A DNA stretch of 28,941 nucleotides, from NCBI GenBank assembly GCA_003557965.1, contig PWND01000009.1:1-28941 (forward strand). The letters run 5' to 3'. The translations under genes were made by a program, and so were the position numbers. This document shows positions 8,201 through 16,078 of this stretch, piece after piece (position 1 is the stretch's first letter; each line of letters opens with the position of its first letter). The DNA is from Bacteroidales bacterium. GTDB taxonomy: Bacteria; Bacteroidota; Bacteroidia; Bacteroidales; UBA7960. The notes beneath the pieces were generated by a model that saw nothing but the letters and a program-made list of their open reading frames with translations, made no database searches and was not told the DNA's origin.

Positions 8201-9897
8201 CACGAGCCGGTATAATTCCACTTAAACTGTACATTAGATTCTCCGGCCAGTTGAGGTAAATCCATGTCAAAGTTTGCCGGATTAGACGTGGTTTCAGTCC
8301 ATTGTTGAATTTGACTCCAGCTGTTACCATTATTTGTACTATAATATAATGTAGCACTTGATGATGTTTGATATTGGCGGAAGTAATGCTTAAAGCTAAG
8401 ATTTACAGAATTATATGCTGAAAAGTCATAAGTAGGGGAAACAAGGTCAGCATTTTGGGAGTTGCCATTTCCGTAAGCATCACTGTTAAGATAAGCATAG
8501 TTTCCTGATGCTCCGCTAAGTCCGCTGGAAACTGTACCAAATTGCCACACCTGCCCGTTGCCTTGATTGTCAACAACTGACCAGCAATCGGGAACGCTTG
8601 TGCCACTAAAACCTTCAACGTAAGGGAAGCTGGTAATTACACCACATTGGGTTGATGCATTAGCAGTTACGCCTGATGAATAGCTGTTGTTATTATCAAA
8701 CGACCATACCTTATAATAGTATGTTGATGCAGAAGACAGGCCTGTATGCTGGTATGCTGTATTTGTTCCTCTGTAAATAACCTGGCCGCCACCGGGAATA
8801 CTGCTTCCTGCAGAATACTGTGTTCCATCATTAGGAGTACCAAAGTTGCCGGTTGATGACCATGCAACAATTACTGCATTATTTGAAGAGTTTCTTTGCC
8901 ATGCAAGGTTAATTTGTGTTTGGCTAACACCGTTAGCTGTAAAGTTTGAGGGATTAGCAACGCCACTAGCGCCGGGCCCTTCCCAGCTTAAGTTGGTAAC
9001 TTGCTCAATCCATGGTTGAAAGTGAGATACCCTCGCATAAATTCCGGGATAATTTGGCCTGGCACAGCCAATACCCCAGCTTGTAGCACCTGCAAGCCTG
9101 AATCCAATAGGAGAGTCTTCTGCAGGGACGACAAAAGGGCCGCCACTATCACCCTGACAGGCATCAATTCCACCTTGCCCTAAGTAGCCGGCACAAATCA
9201 TATCATCGGTAATTTGTCCCTGGTTATAAGCCCCAGTATTCATAGCATCGGCATTAGAAACAACAGGAACTTGTGCTACTTGCAAAATGTTTGCAGCAGA
9301 GCCACCTTCGCTGGTAGCTCCCCAACCTGTAATTGTAGCAAGAGTGCCGGGGTCTTGTATGCCTTCTGATGCATGCTCAGCAGTAACAATAGGAATCGCT
9401 TTCACATTTGAGCCTGATAAATCCAATGGACTGCTTAATTTTAATAATGCAATGTCATTACGGTGTGTGCTGGCATGATACTGAGGGTGGGGAATTTCCT
9501 GTGCCACAACCCTGTCTTGTCCGGAAGTAGATCTTTTATCAGTAACTCCAGCCCTGATTCTTATATTTGAATAATGGCCAAGACAGTGAGCTGCAGTAAC
9601 GATCCAGTATTCATTAATTACACTGCCACCACAAAACTGTGAGCCGGTGCTGGTGGTTATTGCAACCTGCCATGGGTAATCAGCAATATTGGCATTTTGG
9701 CCACCAACTATTCTACCCAAAATAGGCTCATCATGTGTTAAATCCAACTCAGTGATACTCCCGGCGGGGTCTTCTCCAAACCAGGAATTTTGGGAATCAT
9801 TTTCTGAATATACATTATTAATGAAAAGAACATTTAAAATAAAGATACCTGAAAAAACTAACAAAGCAGTTTTAACAAAATTGTAAAATTTAATCAT
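5230..9897 (-). CDS. T9SS-exported trypsin-like serine protease (S1) with duplicated adhesin/InlB-B modules
   Basis: The 1555-residue protein has a signal peptide (about 1-31), a short propeptide and an activation site ILGR|IVGG (R62/I63). The S1A domain (63-300) has His104 (TAAHC), Asp148 (NDIALL), Ser251 (GDSGGP) and Asp245 in the S1 pocket, predicting Arg/Lys specificity. C235 (MICAG) keeps one half of the 168-182 disulfide but no partner cysteine is visible. A fibronectin type III domain (about 316-415) and a cleaved-adhesin domain (422-580) with one InlB-B repeat (585-655) follow. Two near-identical blocks come next (about 660-975 and 976-1291), each one adhesin domain (ending GYYWCIDDVEIT) plus two InlB-B repeats. 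A last jelly-roll-like domain (1290-1455) and a T9SS type A sorting domain (about 1475-1555, FSIFPNPATDNIS) close it. Fold family is certain; substrate is unknown. Likely secreted for protein degradation or surface binding. Confidence 0.92.
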   Translation of the reverse strand: MIKFYNFVKTALLVFSGIFILNVLFINNVYSENDSQNSWFGEDPAGSITELDLTHDEPILGRIVGGQNANIADYPWQVAITTSTGSQFCGGSVINEYWIVTAAHCLGHYSNIRIRAGVTDKRSTSGQDRVVAQEIPHPQYHASTHRNDIALLKLSSPLDLSGSNVKAIPIVTAEHASEGIQDPGTLATITGWGATSEGGSAANILQVAQVPVVSNADAMNTGAYNQGQITDDMICAGYLGQGGIDACQGDSGGPFVVPAEDSPIGFRLAGATSWGIGCARPNYPGIYARVSHFQPWIEQVTNLSWEGPGASGVANPSNFTANGVSQTQINLAWQRNSSNNAVIVAWSSTGNFGTPNDGTQYSAGSSIPGGGQVIYRGTNTAYQHTGLSSASTYYYKVWSFDNNNSYSSGVTANASTQCGVITSFPYVEGFSGTSVPDCWSVVDNQGNGQVWQFGTVSSGLSGASGNYAYLNSDAYGNGNSQNADLVSPTYDFSAYNSVNLSFKHYFRQYQTSSSATLYYSTNNGNSWSQIQQWTETTSNPANFDMDLPQLAGESNVQFKWNYTGSWGYYWCIDDVEVSAEAEAQQYTLTIDVSGAGSVSPFPGTHNYSEGSTVNISASPSPGSEFDKWVINGSTYTSSSLQITMNNNINATAYFVSDDEPDCIAYELPFNENFSSGSLPDCWEITDNQGNGQVWQIGTVNNGLSGASGNYAYLDSDGYGNGNSQNSDLITPTLDLSGYSAVNLEFKHYFRQYQTSSTATLSYSTDNGATWTQIQQWNSTTSNPATFSSEIPGVAGHSEVKFKWNYTGSWGYYWCIDDVEITGGEATQQYTLTMGVDGQGSTTPAVGTHTYDEGTQVSINATPASGHEFVKWVINGSDNTNQSVNITMNSNTTATAYFEEIPTTQYTLTMGAVGQGSTTPAEGTHTYDEGTEVSISASAAEGYEFVKWVANGTDYDPGTYTVTMNQNWNIVAHFEALEEDCPAYTLPFAENFNSGTLPDCWEITDNQGNGQVWEIGSGTSFNGNGNWAYLDSDGHGSGNSQNSDLITPTLDLSSYSAVNLEFIHYFRQYQTSSTATLSYSTDNGATWTQIQQWNSTTSNPATFSSEIPGVAGHSEVKFKWNYTGSWGYYWCIDDVEITEVEASQQYTLTMGVDGQGSTTPAVGTHTYDEGTQVSINATPASGHEFVKWVINGSDNTNQSVNITMNSNITATAYFEEIPTTQYTLTMGAVGQGSTTPAVGTHTYDEGTQVTISASAAEGYEFVKWVANGTDYDPGTYNVTMNQNWNIVAHFEADDNNLNTIPYAENFSGHNIGSIPTDWELQGTSHAWSVNSSSYAGGSSPELRLNWSPAATGLSRLVINPFDVQGHSNLMMTFRMLLDNYSQNDGEVVGIDVSFNNGQSWTPLWQTTVTQDIGPEHYQLPISIPQGESTMLVAFRFDGNSYNINGWYFDDLAISIDSKSGTTNIDDSNIISDSGKPSFSIFPNPATDNISISLQGFENDAVIQLINLHGQVLNTINIDESELMQTLEINVSGFTPGLYFVNVKSNEQQLVKRLIIK
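6026..7921. repeat. Tandem duplication of a ~948-bp coding unit inside the protease gene
   Basis: Bases 6026-6973 and 6974-7921 are direct copies with a constant 948-base offset (316 codons), so the frame is kept. For example, the segment starting GCCTCAAAATGCGCAAC occurs at 6026 and 6974. The copies are nearly identical over the first ~750 bases and diverge in the last ~150. Each encodes one cleaved-adhesin domain plus two InlB-B repeats. A further, more diverged adhesin/InlB-B block lies at about 7925-8635. Confidence 0.9.
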
Positions 9898-10189
9898 AAT
9901 AAAAGGTTTTGGTTGTTTGGTTGTTAAAATTTGTTAATAAGAACGATTTTAGATCAATTTATGTTTATTATATATCTACTTGTAAGCTGTTTTGGGTTGT
10001 TTATATCCTTTTAGCTGGTTTGTGGTGTTAAAAAGATTAAACAAAACTATCCGAAAGATATAAAAATTTTTTTGATTAAAACAAACATTTCAAAAAAAAT
10101 ATTTTTTCTTAAAAAACACAAACTCAATATTTTGATTGTTTTGTTTTGATTTTTTTTGCACCAATAAGGATTTTGGATAGATTAAAATA
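9898..10189. other. AT-rich non-coding stretch upstream of the 5230-9897 gene
   Basis: This is most of a 382-base intergenic region. It is very AT-rich with runs of A and T and holds no credible gene. On the minus strand 10042-10049 reads TAGTTTTG, an exact match to the -7 form TAnnTTTG. No TTTG lies at the expected spacing further upstream. If used, it would leave a leader of about 140 bases before the ATG at 9897. I see no riboswitch or RNA gene here. Confidence 0.4.
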
Positions 10190-10208
10190 TTTCAGTGTTT
10201 CACTGAAA
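10190..10208 (-). terminator. Candidate terminator of the 10280-11041 gene
   Basis: TTTCAGTG (10190-10197) pairs with CACTGAAA (10201-10208) around a three-base loop. On the minus strand the stem is followed by TATTTTAAT. It lies about 70 bases beyond the stop of the minus-strand gene. The stem is short with only four G-C pairs, so this is tentative. Confidence 0.4.
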
Positions 10209-10279
10209 AAAGGGTAATATTACCGAGTAAAATGTTGAAAACTTAAACTAAAGTATTTGGTTTTATTAACTTTTAGATA

Positions 10280-11041
10280 TTATCTGCTAATAATAAGTTT
10301 TCTTGTTGAAACGCTTTTTCCTTCAAAGTTAAGGGTAAGCATATAAACACCTCTGTTTAAGGCAGAAAGGTCAAGAGAGTGTTTCTTTTCAGCCATGTCA
10401 ATATGATTTTCAAGTACTAAACTTCCGGCTATTGAAAAAACTTGTAACAGGGCAGTTCCTTGTTGCTTTGTATTACTTATCTCAACAATAGCAAAGTTGT
10501 TTGCAGGATTTGGATAAATTGATTCAACAGATAAGTTATTAAAGTTAGCTTTAGTAATGTTATTTGAGTTGTCATCTTCAGTTATAAAGTTAACAGTAAC
10601 ATAAACCTTTTCAAACTCATCTTCAGGAGCAAAAAACTCATACTTAATAACAGATGTGCCTGTATTGCCTTCCGGAAGATATTCTGCATAAAAATCATCG
10701 GGTGTAGATATTTCTCCAGGGCTCAGAATTATCGGGTCATCTACTTCATATACTAAATCAGATAAACATGAACCATTCCAACAGAAGTAATTAATAGTTC
10801 CTGGTAGAATATCTTCTTCTACTTTTCTTAGAAGCACAGGCAACACTTCATCGTCGTTATTCTTAAAAAATATTTCTGCTTTTAAAACCTGGTCAGATGC
10901 ATAACCGGCAACAATTAGTTCGCCATTGGTTAAGTCGTTTTGGGCGCGGTCAAGAATTAACAAACCCTGTCCGTATAAAACAAAAGGTTTAAAAATTATT
11001 AGCAGAGAAATAGTTAATATTAATGTAAGTGTTTTTTTCAT
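10280..11041 (-). CDS. Small T9SS type A sorting-domain protein of unknown function
   Basis: The product is about 253 residues from the ATG at 11041 (MKKTLTLILTIS), preferred because it opens directly into a signal peptide. An upstream in-frame ATG at 11062 would lie almost on top of the candidate promoter element at 11064-11071. After the signal peptide (ending near LYGQG) comes a beta-rich domain of about 140 residues with the conserved-looking motif NYFCWNGSC, possibly a disulfide pair. The C-terminal ~80 residues are a T9SS type A sorting domain (SIYPNPANNFAIVEI, ending KLIIS). The protein is therefore exported to or through the outer membrane. It is divergently transcribed from the Omp28-like gene. 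Small proteins of this layout are common in Bacteroidetes, but I know of no assigned role. Confidence 0.75.
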   Translation of the reverse strand: MKKTLTLILTISLLIIFKPFVLYGQGLLILDRAQNDLTNGELIVAGYASDQVLKAEIFFKNNDDEVLPVLLRKVEEDILPGTINYFCWNGSCLSDLVYEVDDPIILSPGEISTPDDFYAEYLPEGNTGTSVIKYEFFAPEDEFEKVYVTVNFITEDDNSNNITKANFNNLSVESIYPNPANNFAIVEISNTKQQGTALLQVFSIAGSLVLENHIDMAEKKHSLDLSALNRGVYMLTLNFEGKSVSTRKLIISR

Positions 11042-11063
11042 ATCGTTTTTATTTTTAAACATC

Positions 11064-11071
11064 CAAATATA
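11064..11071 (-). promoter_or_regulatory. Candidate -7 element for the 10280-11041 gene
   Basis: The minus strand reads TATATTTG, an exact TAnnTTTG match, 23 bases before the preferred ATG at 11041. A clear TTTG at the expected -33 position is not visible. The element argues against the alternative start at 11062. Confidence 0.4.
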
Positions 11072-11178
11072 TACATTTTTTCAGACATTTAATTAATCAG
11101 GATTTTAGTGTTTTAAATAAAATGCCTGCATTTTGTTGATATTTGGATATTATGGAATTTAAATAAATGTTTTACATG

Positions 11179-11212
11179 TTTTAGAAAAATTTTAAAAAAC
11201 TTCATACTTTTA
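11179..11212 (+). promoter_or_regulatory. Weak candidate promoter for the Omp28-like gene
   Basis: TTTTAG beginning at 11179 lies 22 bases before TACTTTTA (11205-11212), one mismatch from the Bacteroidetes -7 form TAnnTTTG. It is 45 bases before the ATG at 11258. AT-rich background makes chance matches likely. Confidence 0.3.
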
Positions 11213-11257
11213 CATTCTCAAAAATAATACCATACAATCATTAAAAACACAAAAAGA

Positions 11258-13732
11258 ATGAAAAAGAAAACTTTTACGTTAATCCTATTGTTATTATTCC
11301 CTTTGTTAGCTTACACACAAACATTTGTAAGCACTGAACCACAAAACAAGAATGTTGTATTGGAGCAATACACCGGAATTAACTGTCCGGCATGCCCTGC
11401 GGGCGCAACAGCAGCGAACAATATTTACAACGCTAACCCGGACAGAGTAGTTTTAATAGCAGTTCACGCCGGTGGTTTTGCTAACCCTCACCCAGGCCAG
11501 CCGGACTTCAGAACGCCTTTTGGCCCTGGCCTGTTAGGTCAAACAGGAATTACCGGATTCCCTGCCGGAACAATTAACAGGACTGTTTTTCCGGGCATGG
11601 AAATGACCACAGGAGGTACAGGTATGGGCAGAAATCACTGGGTTAATGCTTCAAACCAGATACTTGATCAGCCTGCATATCTAAACGTTGGAGCAGAAGC
11701 TGTAATTGACTTGGACACAAGAGAATTAACCGTAAGTGTAGAGGTTTATTATACTGACGATAGCCCTGTAAGTACAAATAAACTGAATGTTGTTTTATTG
11801 CAGGATAAAACTTATGCTTTCCAAGCCGGTGGCGGAGATAATTATGAACATAACAATCGTCTTGTCCACATGTTATCAGGCCAATGGGGTTCTGATATCA
11901 CAACTACTACAGAAGGATCTTTACACAAAGAAAGCTTTACATATACTATACCAGCCGACTATAATAATATTCTTGCCGAGTTACACAATATGAGAGTAGC
12001 TGTATTTGTAGCAGAAGACACACAAAAAGTCATAAATGGAGTCCAGGTTTCACCATCATATCTAAATGTGCCTGATACTGATTTTGCAATTGTCGGCCAC
12101 AATATTCCTGAAAGTGTTTGGAGTGGTAAAATAACACCTGAGTTTTCAGTCTTGTCAATGGGAGAAACAATCACCTCTCTTGATATTGAGTATTATGTTA
12201 ATGATGAAGAAATCCAAACTTATAACTGGACTGGTGAGATTGAATATGGGCAGACTGAGGTTATTATACTGCCGGAATTAACATTCAACCTGCTTCCTGA
12301 AAACACGCTATATATTAATATTCTAAACGAAGATAGCACTCCTGATGATAACAGCATTGCAGTTAACTTTACTCAGGCACCCTTTACCGGTAATGGTGAT
12401 TTGGTAGTACAGGTTCGAACAGACCAGTGGGGCTCTGAAACCACATGGAATATCAAAAACCATGAAGGAACTATAGTTACTGATGGAGGCCCTTATTCAA
12501 ACGCAGTAAACACTCATAATCATGATATAAGTTTAGCACCAGGGTATTATATTTTAAATGTATTTGACTCTTATGGTGATGGTATTTTAGGTGGAGGGTA
12601 TGTAAGGATTTTAGATGGAGACGAAATATTGGTAAACATTCCCGGAAATAGTTTTACTTCAGAAGCATCTCGCTTATTCTCTGTTCTTTCTCCTGCTATT
12701 ATATCATTTAACCCAGAAAATGGAGAAGGCAATGTTAGTAATGACGCTACTTATACAATAAGCAGCTCAAAGGCTCTTTTAGACCAAAACCATGATCCTC
12801 TCACTAATGATAACGTAGCTTCTGTTATTACATTAAAAGAGAATAATGCAGATGGTGATGCCATCGCTTTTGATGCTGTTGTTGAAGACAATAGCATTAT
12901 TACAATAGACCCTACTGCTTCAATAGCAGACGGAACAATTGTATATCTTGCAATTAATGCAATTGATGAGGACTTAGTTGCAATTAATGAAAGCGTTGTT
13001 TTTATGGTAGGAGCTAACTTTACTCTTACCATCAGTGCTGAAGCTAATCCTATTGACGGAGGTAGTATTACTGGCGCCGGGGAATATTCTTATGGTGAAG
13101 AGGTTACCTTAACTGCAACTCCTGATGCAGGATATCATTTTGTAAATTGGTCAGAAAATGGCTATGATATTCCTGATGAAGATAATGTGTATGTTTTTAA
13201 TGCCTACGAAGACAGGCATATGGTAGCAAACTTTGCACTTACAACATATACAGCAACCTTTATAGTTAAAGACACTAATAATAACAATGTTGACGGAGCT
13301 ACTATAGTTTTGGGTGAAATTACTAATAGTGCCGGCGATTATGTATTTGACGAATTACTACCAGGATCTTATGCTTATACTGTTTCTAAAGAAGGATTTT
13401 TTGATGGAACCGGCAGCATAACAATCACAGATGAAGATGTTAGTGAAACTGTAACACTTGTTGTTGACAACACAAATATCTCGGAAATAATTGAAGCCAG
13501 TATTTCTGTGTATCCAAATCCTGCATTTAACGAGCTTTTCATCACACTTCCGGAAGGAGTTACTGAGGCTGAGATCAGACTATATAACCAAGTAGGGCAG
13601 CTAGTGTTTTCAGAAGTTGCACCAGGAAATACTACTTCTATAAACGTTCAAAACCTGACTAATGGACTATATCTTCTTGATGTAAAAGGCGATAATTTCC
13701 ATACAAACAAAAAAGTGATGATTAATAAATAA
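11258..13732 (+). CDS. Omp28-related T9SS protein with thioredoxin-like CPAC motif
   Basis: The 824-residue protein has a signal peptide (1-20, ending AYTQ) and an Omp28-type thioredoxin-like domain (about 30-265). That domain includes VVLEQYTGINCPAC (C43/C46), a GFPAG loop and the block YEHNNRLVHM. An immunoglobulin-like region (270-372), a jelly-roll-like region (375-475, DSYGDGILGG) and an SbsA/Big-type Ig domain (480-588) follow. An InlB-B repeat (about 590-660), a carboxypeptidase regulatory-like domain (662-735) and a T9SS type A sorting domain (748-824, VYPNPAFNELF) complete it. Omp28 family members are exported envelope proteins of unclear function; the CxxC suggests thiol-disulfide activity but this is not shown. 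It heads a plus-strand run of TlpA-like, DUF6029-like and Omp28-lipoprotein genes. Confidence 0.85.
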   Translation: MKKKTFTLILLLLFPLLAYTQTFVSTEPQNKNVVLEQYTGINCPACPAGATAANNIYNANPDRVVLIAVHAGGFANPHPGQPDFRTPFGPGLLGQTGITGFPAGTINRTVFPGMEMTTGGTGMGRNHWVNASNQILDQPAYLNVGAEAVIDLDTRELTVSVEVYYTDDSPVSTNKLNVVLLQDKTYAFQAGGGDNYEHNNRLVHMLSGQWGSDITTTTEGSLHKESFTYTIPADYNNILAELHNMRVAVFVAEDTQKVINGVQVSPSYLNVPDTDFAIVGHNIPESVWSGKITPEFSVLSMGETITSLDIEYYVNDEEIQTYNWTGEIEYGQTEVIILPELTFNLLPENTLYINILNEDSTPDDNSIAVNFTQAPFTGNGDLVVQVRTDQWGSETTWNIKNHEGTIVTDGGPYSNAVNTHNHDISLAPGYYILNVFDSYGDGILGGGYVRILDGDEILVNIPGNSFTSEASRLFSVLSPAIISFNPENGEGNVSNDATYTISSSKALLDQNHDPLTNDNVASVITLKENNADGDAIAFDAVVEDNSIITIDPTASIADGTIVYLAINAIDEDLVAINESVVFMVGANFTLTISAEANPIDGGSITGAGEYSYGEEVTLTATPDAGYHFVNWSENGYDIPDEDNVYVFNAYEDRHMVANFALTTYTATFIVKDTNNNNVDGATIVLGEITNSAGDYVFDELLPGSYAYTVSKEGFFDGTGSITITDEDVSETVTLVVDNTNISEIIEASISVYPNPAFNELFITLPEGVTEAEIRLYNQVGQLVFSEVAPGNTTSINVQNLTNGLYLLDVKGDNFHTNKKVMINK

Positions 13733-13778
13733 GCCACTGTGCTTGTAATATATTAAAAACAAAAAACCAGAAATGAAT

Positions 13779-13819
13779 CCCTTTGGCATATCATAAGCTA
13801 ATTGCTTGCACCCAGAGGG
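13779..13819 (+). terminator. Hairpin between the Omp28-like and TlpA-like genes
   Basis: CCCTTTGG (13779-13786) can pair with CCAGAGGG (13812-13819) in RNA, using one G-U pair. Nested inside, TAAGC and GCTTG flank a five-base loop. GTTCTTAATAT follows. It could terminate or attenuate transcription after the Omp28-like gene, or stabilise the downstream message. It lies 34 bases before the TlpA-like ATG. Confidence 0.35.
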
Positions 13820-13853
13820 GTTCTTAATATCAACCATTAATAAGAATCTTAAA

Positions 13854-14357
13854 ATGCAAAAATCAAAACTTATTTTAGTAATTTTTCTAAGCCTTGTTGC
13901 TTTTAGCGCAAGTGCTCAAACCGGCAGTGGGCTTCCTTCAACTACTATTCAGACTCTTGAGGGACAAAGTTTTAACTCTGCAAATTTTGAAAATGACGGC
14001 AAACCTTTCGTCGTAAGCTTTTGGGCAACATGGTGCCGCCCCTGTATTAATGAGCTTACTGCAATTGATGAAATTTACGAAGACTGGCTTGAAATGGGGT
14101 TTAAGCTTATTGCTGTAAGCACTGATGACTCACGGACACAAAGCAATGTTGTTCCGATGGTTAGTGGCCGGGGATGGGAGTTTGAGTTCTATTTGGATAA
14201 TAATGGTGATTTTCGCAGGGCGATGGGAGTAAATCGCATCCCACACACTTTTATTATTGATGGTGAAGGAAATATTGTTAAACAGCACAGGTCATTTGTT
14301 GATGGCATGGAGTGGGAAATTTATGATAAGTTAAAAAAGCTCTTAAATGAAGAATAA
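13854..14357 (+). CDS. TlpA-like periplasmic thioredoxin (thiol-disulfide oxidoreductase)
   Basis: The 167-residue product has a signal peptide (1-21, ending FSASAQ) and a thioredoxin fold of the TlpA/ResA/AhpC-TSA group. The active site is ATWCRPC (C61/C64) and the cis-proline sits in NRIPHTFIID (P130). FWATWC with the inserted helix region is typical of extracytoplasmic reductases that reduce disulfides or handle apocytochrome and other substrates. The ATG at 13854 is chosen over an upstream in-frame TTG at 13806 because it opens directly on the signal peptide. The gene overlaps the next by 11 bases, indicating translational coupling with the DUF6029-like protein. With no cytochrome-maturation genes nearby, a role in folding of exported cysteine-containing proteins is a reasonable inference. 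Confidence 0.88.
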   Translation: MQKSKLILVIFLSLVAFSASAQTGSGLPSTTIQTLEGQSFNSANFENDGKPFVVSFWATWCRPCINELTAIDEIYEDWLEMGFKLIAVSTDDSRTQSNVVPMVSGRGWEFEFYLDNNGDFRRAMGVNRIPHTFIIDGEGNIVKQHRSFVDGMEWEIYDKLKKLLNEE

Positions 14358-16029
14358 GTTGATTAAAACTTATGTAAATAAGTTAAGGCTATTAATTAAT
14401 GCAGCTATTATATTTCTGTCTCCAGTTTTTCTGTATGGTGGCGATTTTTTACAGGATTTGCGAATTTGGGGAGATTTCCAGCTTGATGCGCAGTATTACG
14501 TTCCAGACTCTATTATTGGGGCACCGGAGGTTCCTGAAAAAATTCTGATGAATAGTTTTGCCAATATAAACATGTCGTATAAAAATTTCAGCTTTGGAAT
14601 GCGATATGAAAGCTACCAAAACCCAATGCTTGGATATGATCCCCGTTATAAAGGCAGTGGAATTCCATACAGATATGTTTCTTATACGCAAGATATGCTT
14701 GAGGTAACGGCAGGAAGTTTTTATGAGCAATTTGGCAGTGGATTAATTTTTCGCTCTTACGAGGATAAAAGCCTGGGTATTGATAATGCTATGGATGGAA
14801 TACGCCTTGTTTACCGGCCTGTTAATGGACTTACATTCAAAGGTGTGATAGGAGAGCAGAGGTTGTTCTTTGAAAAGGGGCCGGGCATAATAAGAGGCTT
14901 TGACACTGACATTATTCTTAATGATGTTGTTTCATCTTTGTCGGAAAGTAAAAGCCGATGGATTATAGGTGCAGGAATAGTAAGCAAATATCAAAGAGAC
15001 AGCGACCCGTTGTATAATTTACCTGAGAATGTTGCTGCCGGAACAGGCAGAGTCAGGTTTAGCAGAAGTGCTTTCAATGTTTCAGCCGAATATGCACACA
15101 AAGTAAATGACCCTTCAGCGGATAATAACTTTATTTATAAAGATGGGCAGGCATTAGTCATAAACTCATCATATTCAGTAAGCGGATTTGGTTTGTTAAT
15201 AACGGCTAAGAGGATAGATAACATGGCGTTTAGATCAGACAGGTATGCTACAGGGAATGACCTTAATATTAACTATCTTCCTCCAACAACAAAGCAGCAT
15301 ATTTACAGCTTAACCGGGATGTATCCTTATGCTACGCAAATGACCGGTGAAGCAGGAATTTTGGGCGAGCTAACATACAGAATTCCCCGTGGTTCAACAC
15401 TGGGTGGACAATTCGGAACAACAATTACCGTAAACTACAGCATTGCTAATTCTATTCATAAAGAACAAATCCATGATACTATTTCTATTGGACAAAGTGG
15501 CACTCCTGGTTATAAATCGGATTTTTTTCGACTCGGAGATGAAAAATATTTTGAAGACATTAATGTAGAAATTAGCCGAAGAATTTCCAGAACACTTAGA
15601 GGGAAACTATCTTATGCATACATTGAGTATAACCAAAATGTTATTGAGGGGTATGTTGACAAAGAGATGGTACATGCACATATTGTAGTTGCAGATTTTT
15701 TACACAGGCTTCCTGATAGAAAGAGCCTTAGGTGGGAACTTCAGCACCTGTTTACAAAACAGGATAATGGGAGTTGGGCTATGGCGTTAATAGAGTACAA
15801 CATTTCACCAAACTGGTTCTTTTCTTTATCTAACCAATACAATTATGGAAATGAAGTTAAAGAACTTCAACAGCATTATTATAGTGTAGCAGCCGGCTAT
15901 ACTCATAATGCAACAAGGTTTGAATTATCATACGGAAGGCAAAGAGAAGGAGTAATTTGCGTTGGGGGAGTGTGCAGATATGTCCCCGCTGCTACGGGAT
16001 TGTTATTAAATGTAACTAGCACATTTTAA
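14347..16029 (+). CDS. DUF6029-like outer-membrane beta-barrel-type protein
   Basis: The 560-residue product begins with a signal peptide (about 1-31, LYGGD), then FLQDLRIWGDFQLDAQYY. It continues as alternating amphipathic strands rich in aromatic residues (RYESYQNPMLGYDPRYKG; YEQFGSGLIFRSYEDKSLG). It ends in a hydrophobic-aromatic strand near the C-terminus (LLLNVTSTF). This composition fits an outer-membrane beta-barrel, and the opening resembles the Bacteroidetes DUF6029 family, as far as I can recall. The ATG lies inside the end of the TlpA-like gene, and the Omp28-like lipoprotein starts 49 bases downstream, so the three form an operon. No enzymatic motif is visible. It might be an outer-membrane partner of the thiol proteins; function is otherwise unknown. 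Confidence 0.75.
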   Translation: MKNKLIKTYVNKLRLLINAAIIFLSPVFLYGGDFLQDLRIWGDFQLDAQYYVPDSIIGAPEVPEKILMNSFANINMSYKNFSFGMRYESYQNPMLGYDPRYKGSGIPYRYVSYTQDMLEVTAGSFYEQFGSGLIFRSYEDKSLGIDNAMDGIRLVYRPVNGLTFKGVIGEQRLFFEKGPGIIRGFDTDIILNDVVSSLSESKSRWIIGAGIVSKYQRDSDPLYNLPENVAAGTGRVRFSRSAFNVSAEYAHKVNDPSADNNFIYKDGQALVINSSYSVSGFGLLITAKRIDNMAFRSDRYATGNDLNINYLPPTTKQHIYSLTGMYPYATQMTGEAGILGELTYRIPRGSTLGGQFGTTITVNYSIANSIHKEQIHDTISIGQSGTPGYKSDFFRLGDEKYFEDINVEISRRISRTLRGKLSYAYIEYNQNVIEGYVDKEMVHAHIVVADFLHRLPDRKSLRWELQHLFTKQDNGSWAMALIEYNISPNWFFSLSNQYNYGNEVKELQQHYYSVAAGYTHNATRFELSYGRQREGVICVGGVCRYVPAATGLLLNVTSTF

Positions 16030-16078
16030 TTATAAATAATAACGAAATAAAACAAAACAGTAATAACTATTCATAGAA

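Noticed and set aside
8988..9183. Short opposite-strand and shifted-frame ORFs within the large protease genes
   Set aside because: They lack signal peptides, family motifs or promoter context and shadow strongly conserved coding frames; the same applies to the similar small ORFs elsewhere.
10213..10224. Perfect palindrome GGTAATATTACC as an operator
   Set aside because: It is short, AT-rich, lies downstream of the 10280 gene rather than at a promoter, and has no second copy that I saw.
13806..13853. Upstream TTG start for the TlpA-like gene
   Set aside because: It would put 16 polar residues before a good signal peptide and lies inside the hairpin at 13779-13819; ATG 13854 is better.
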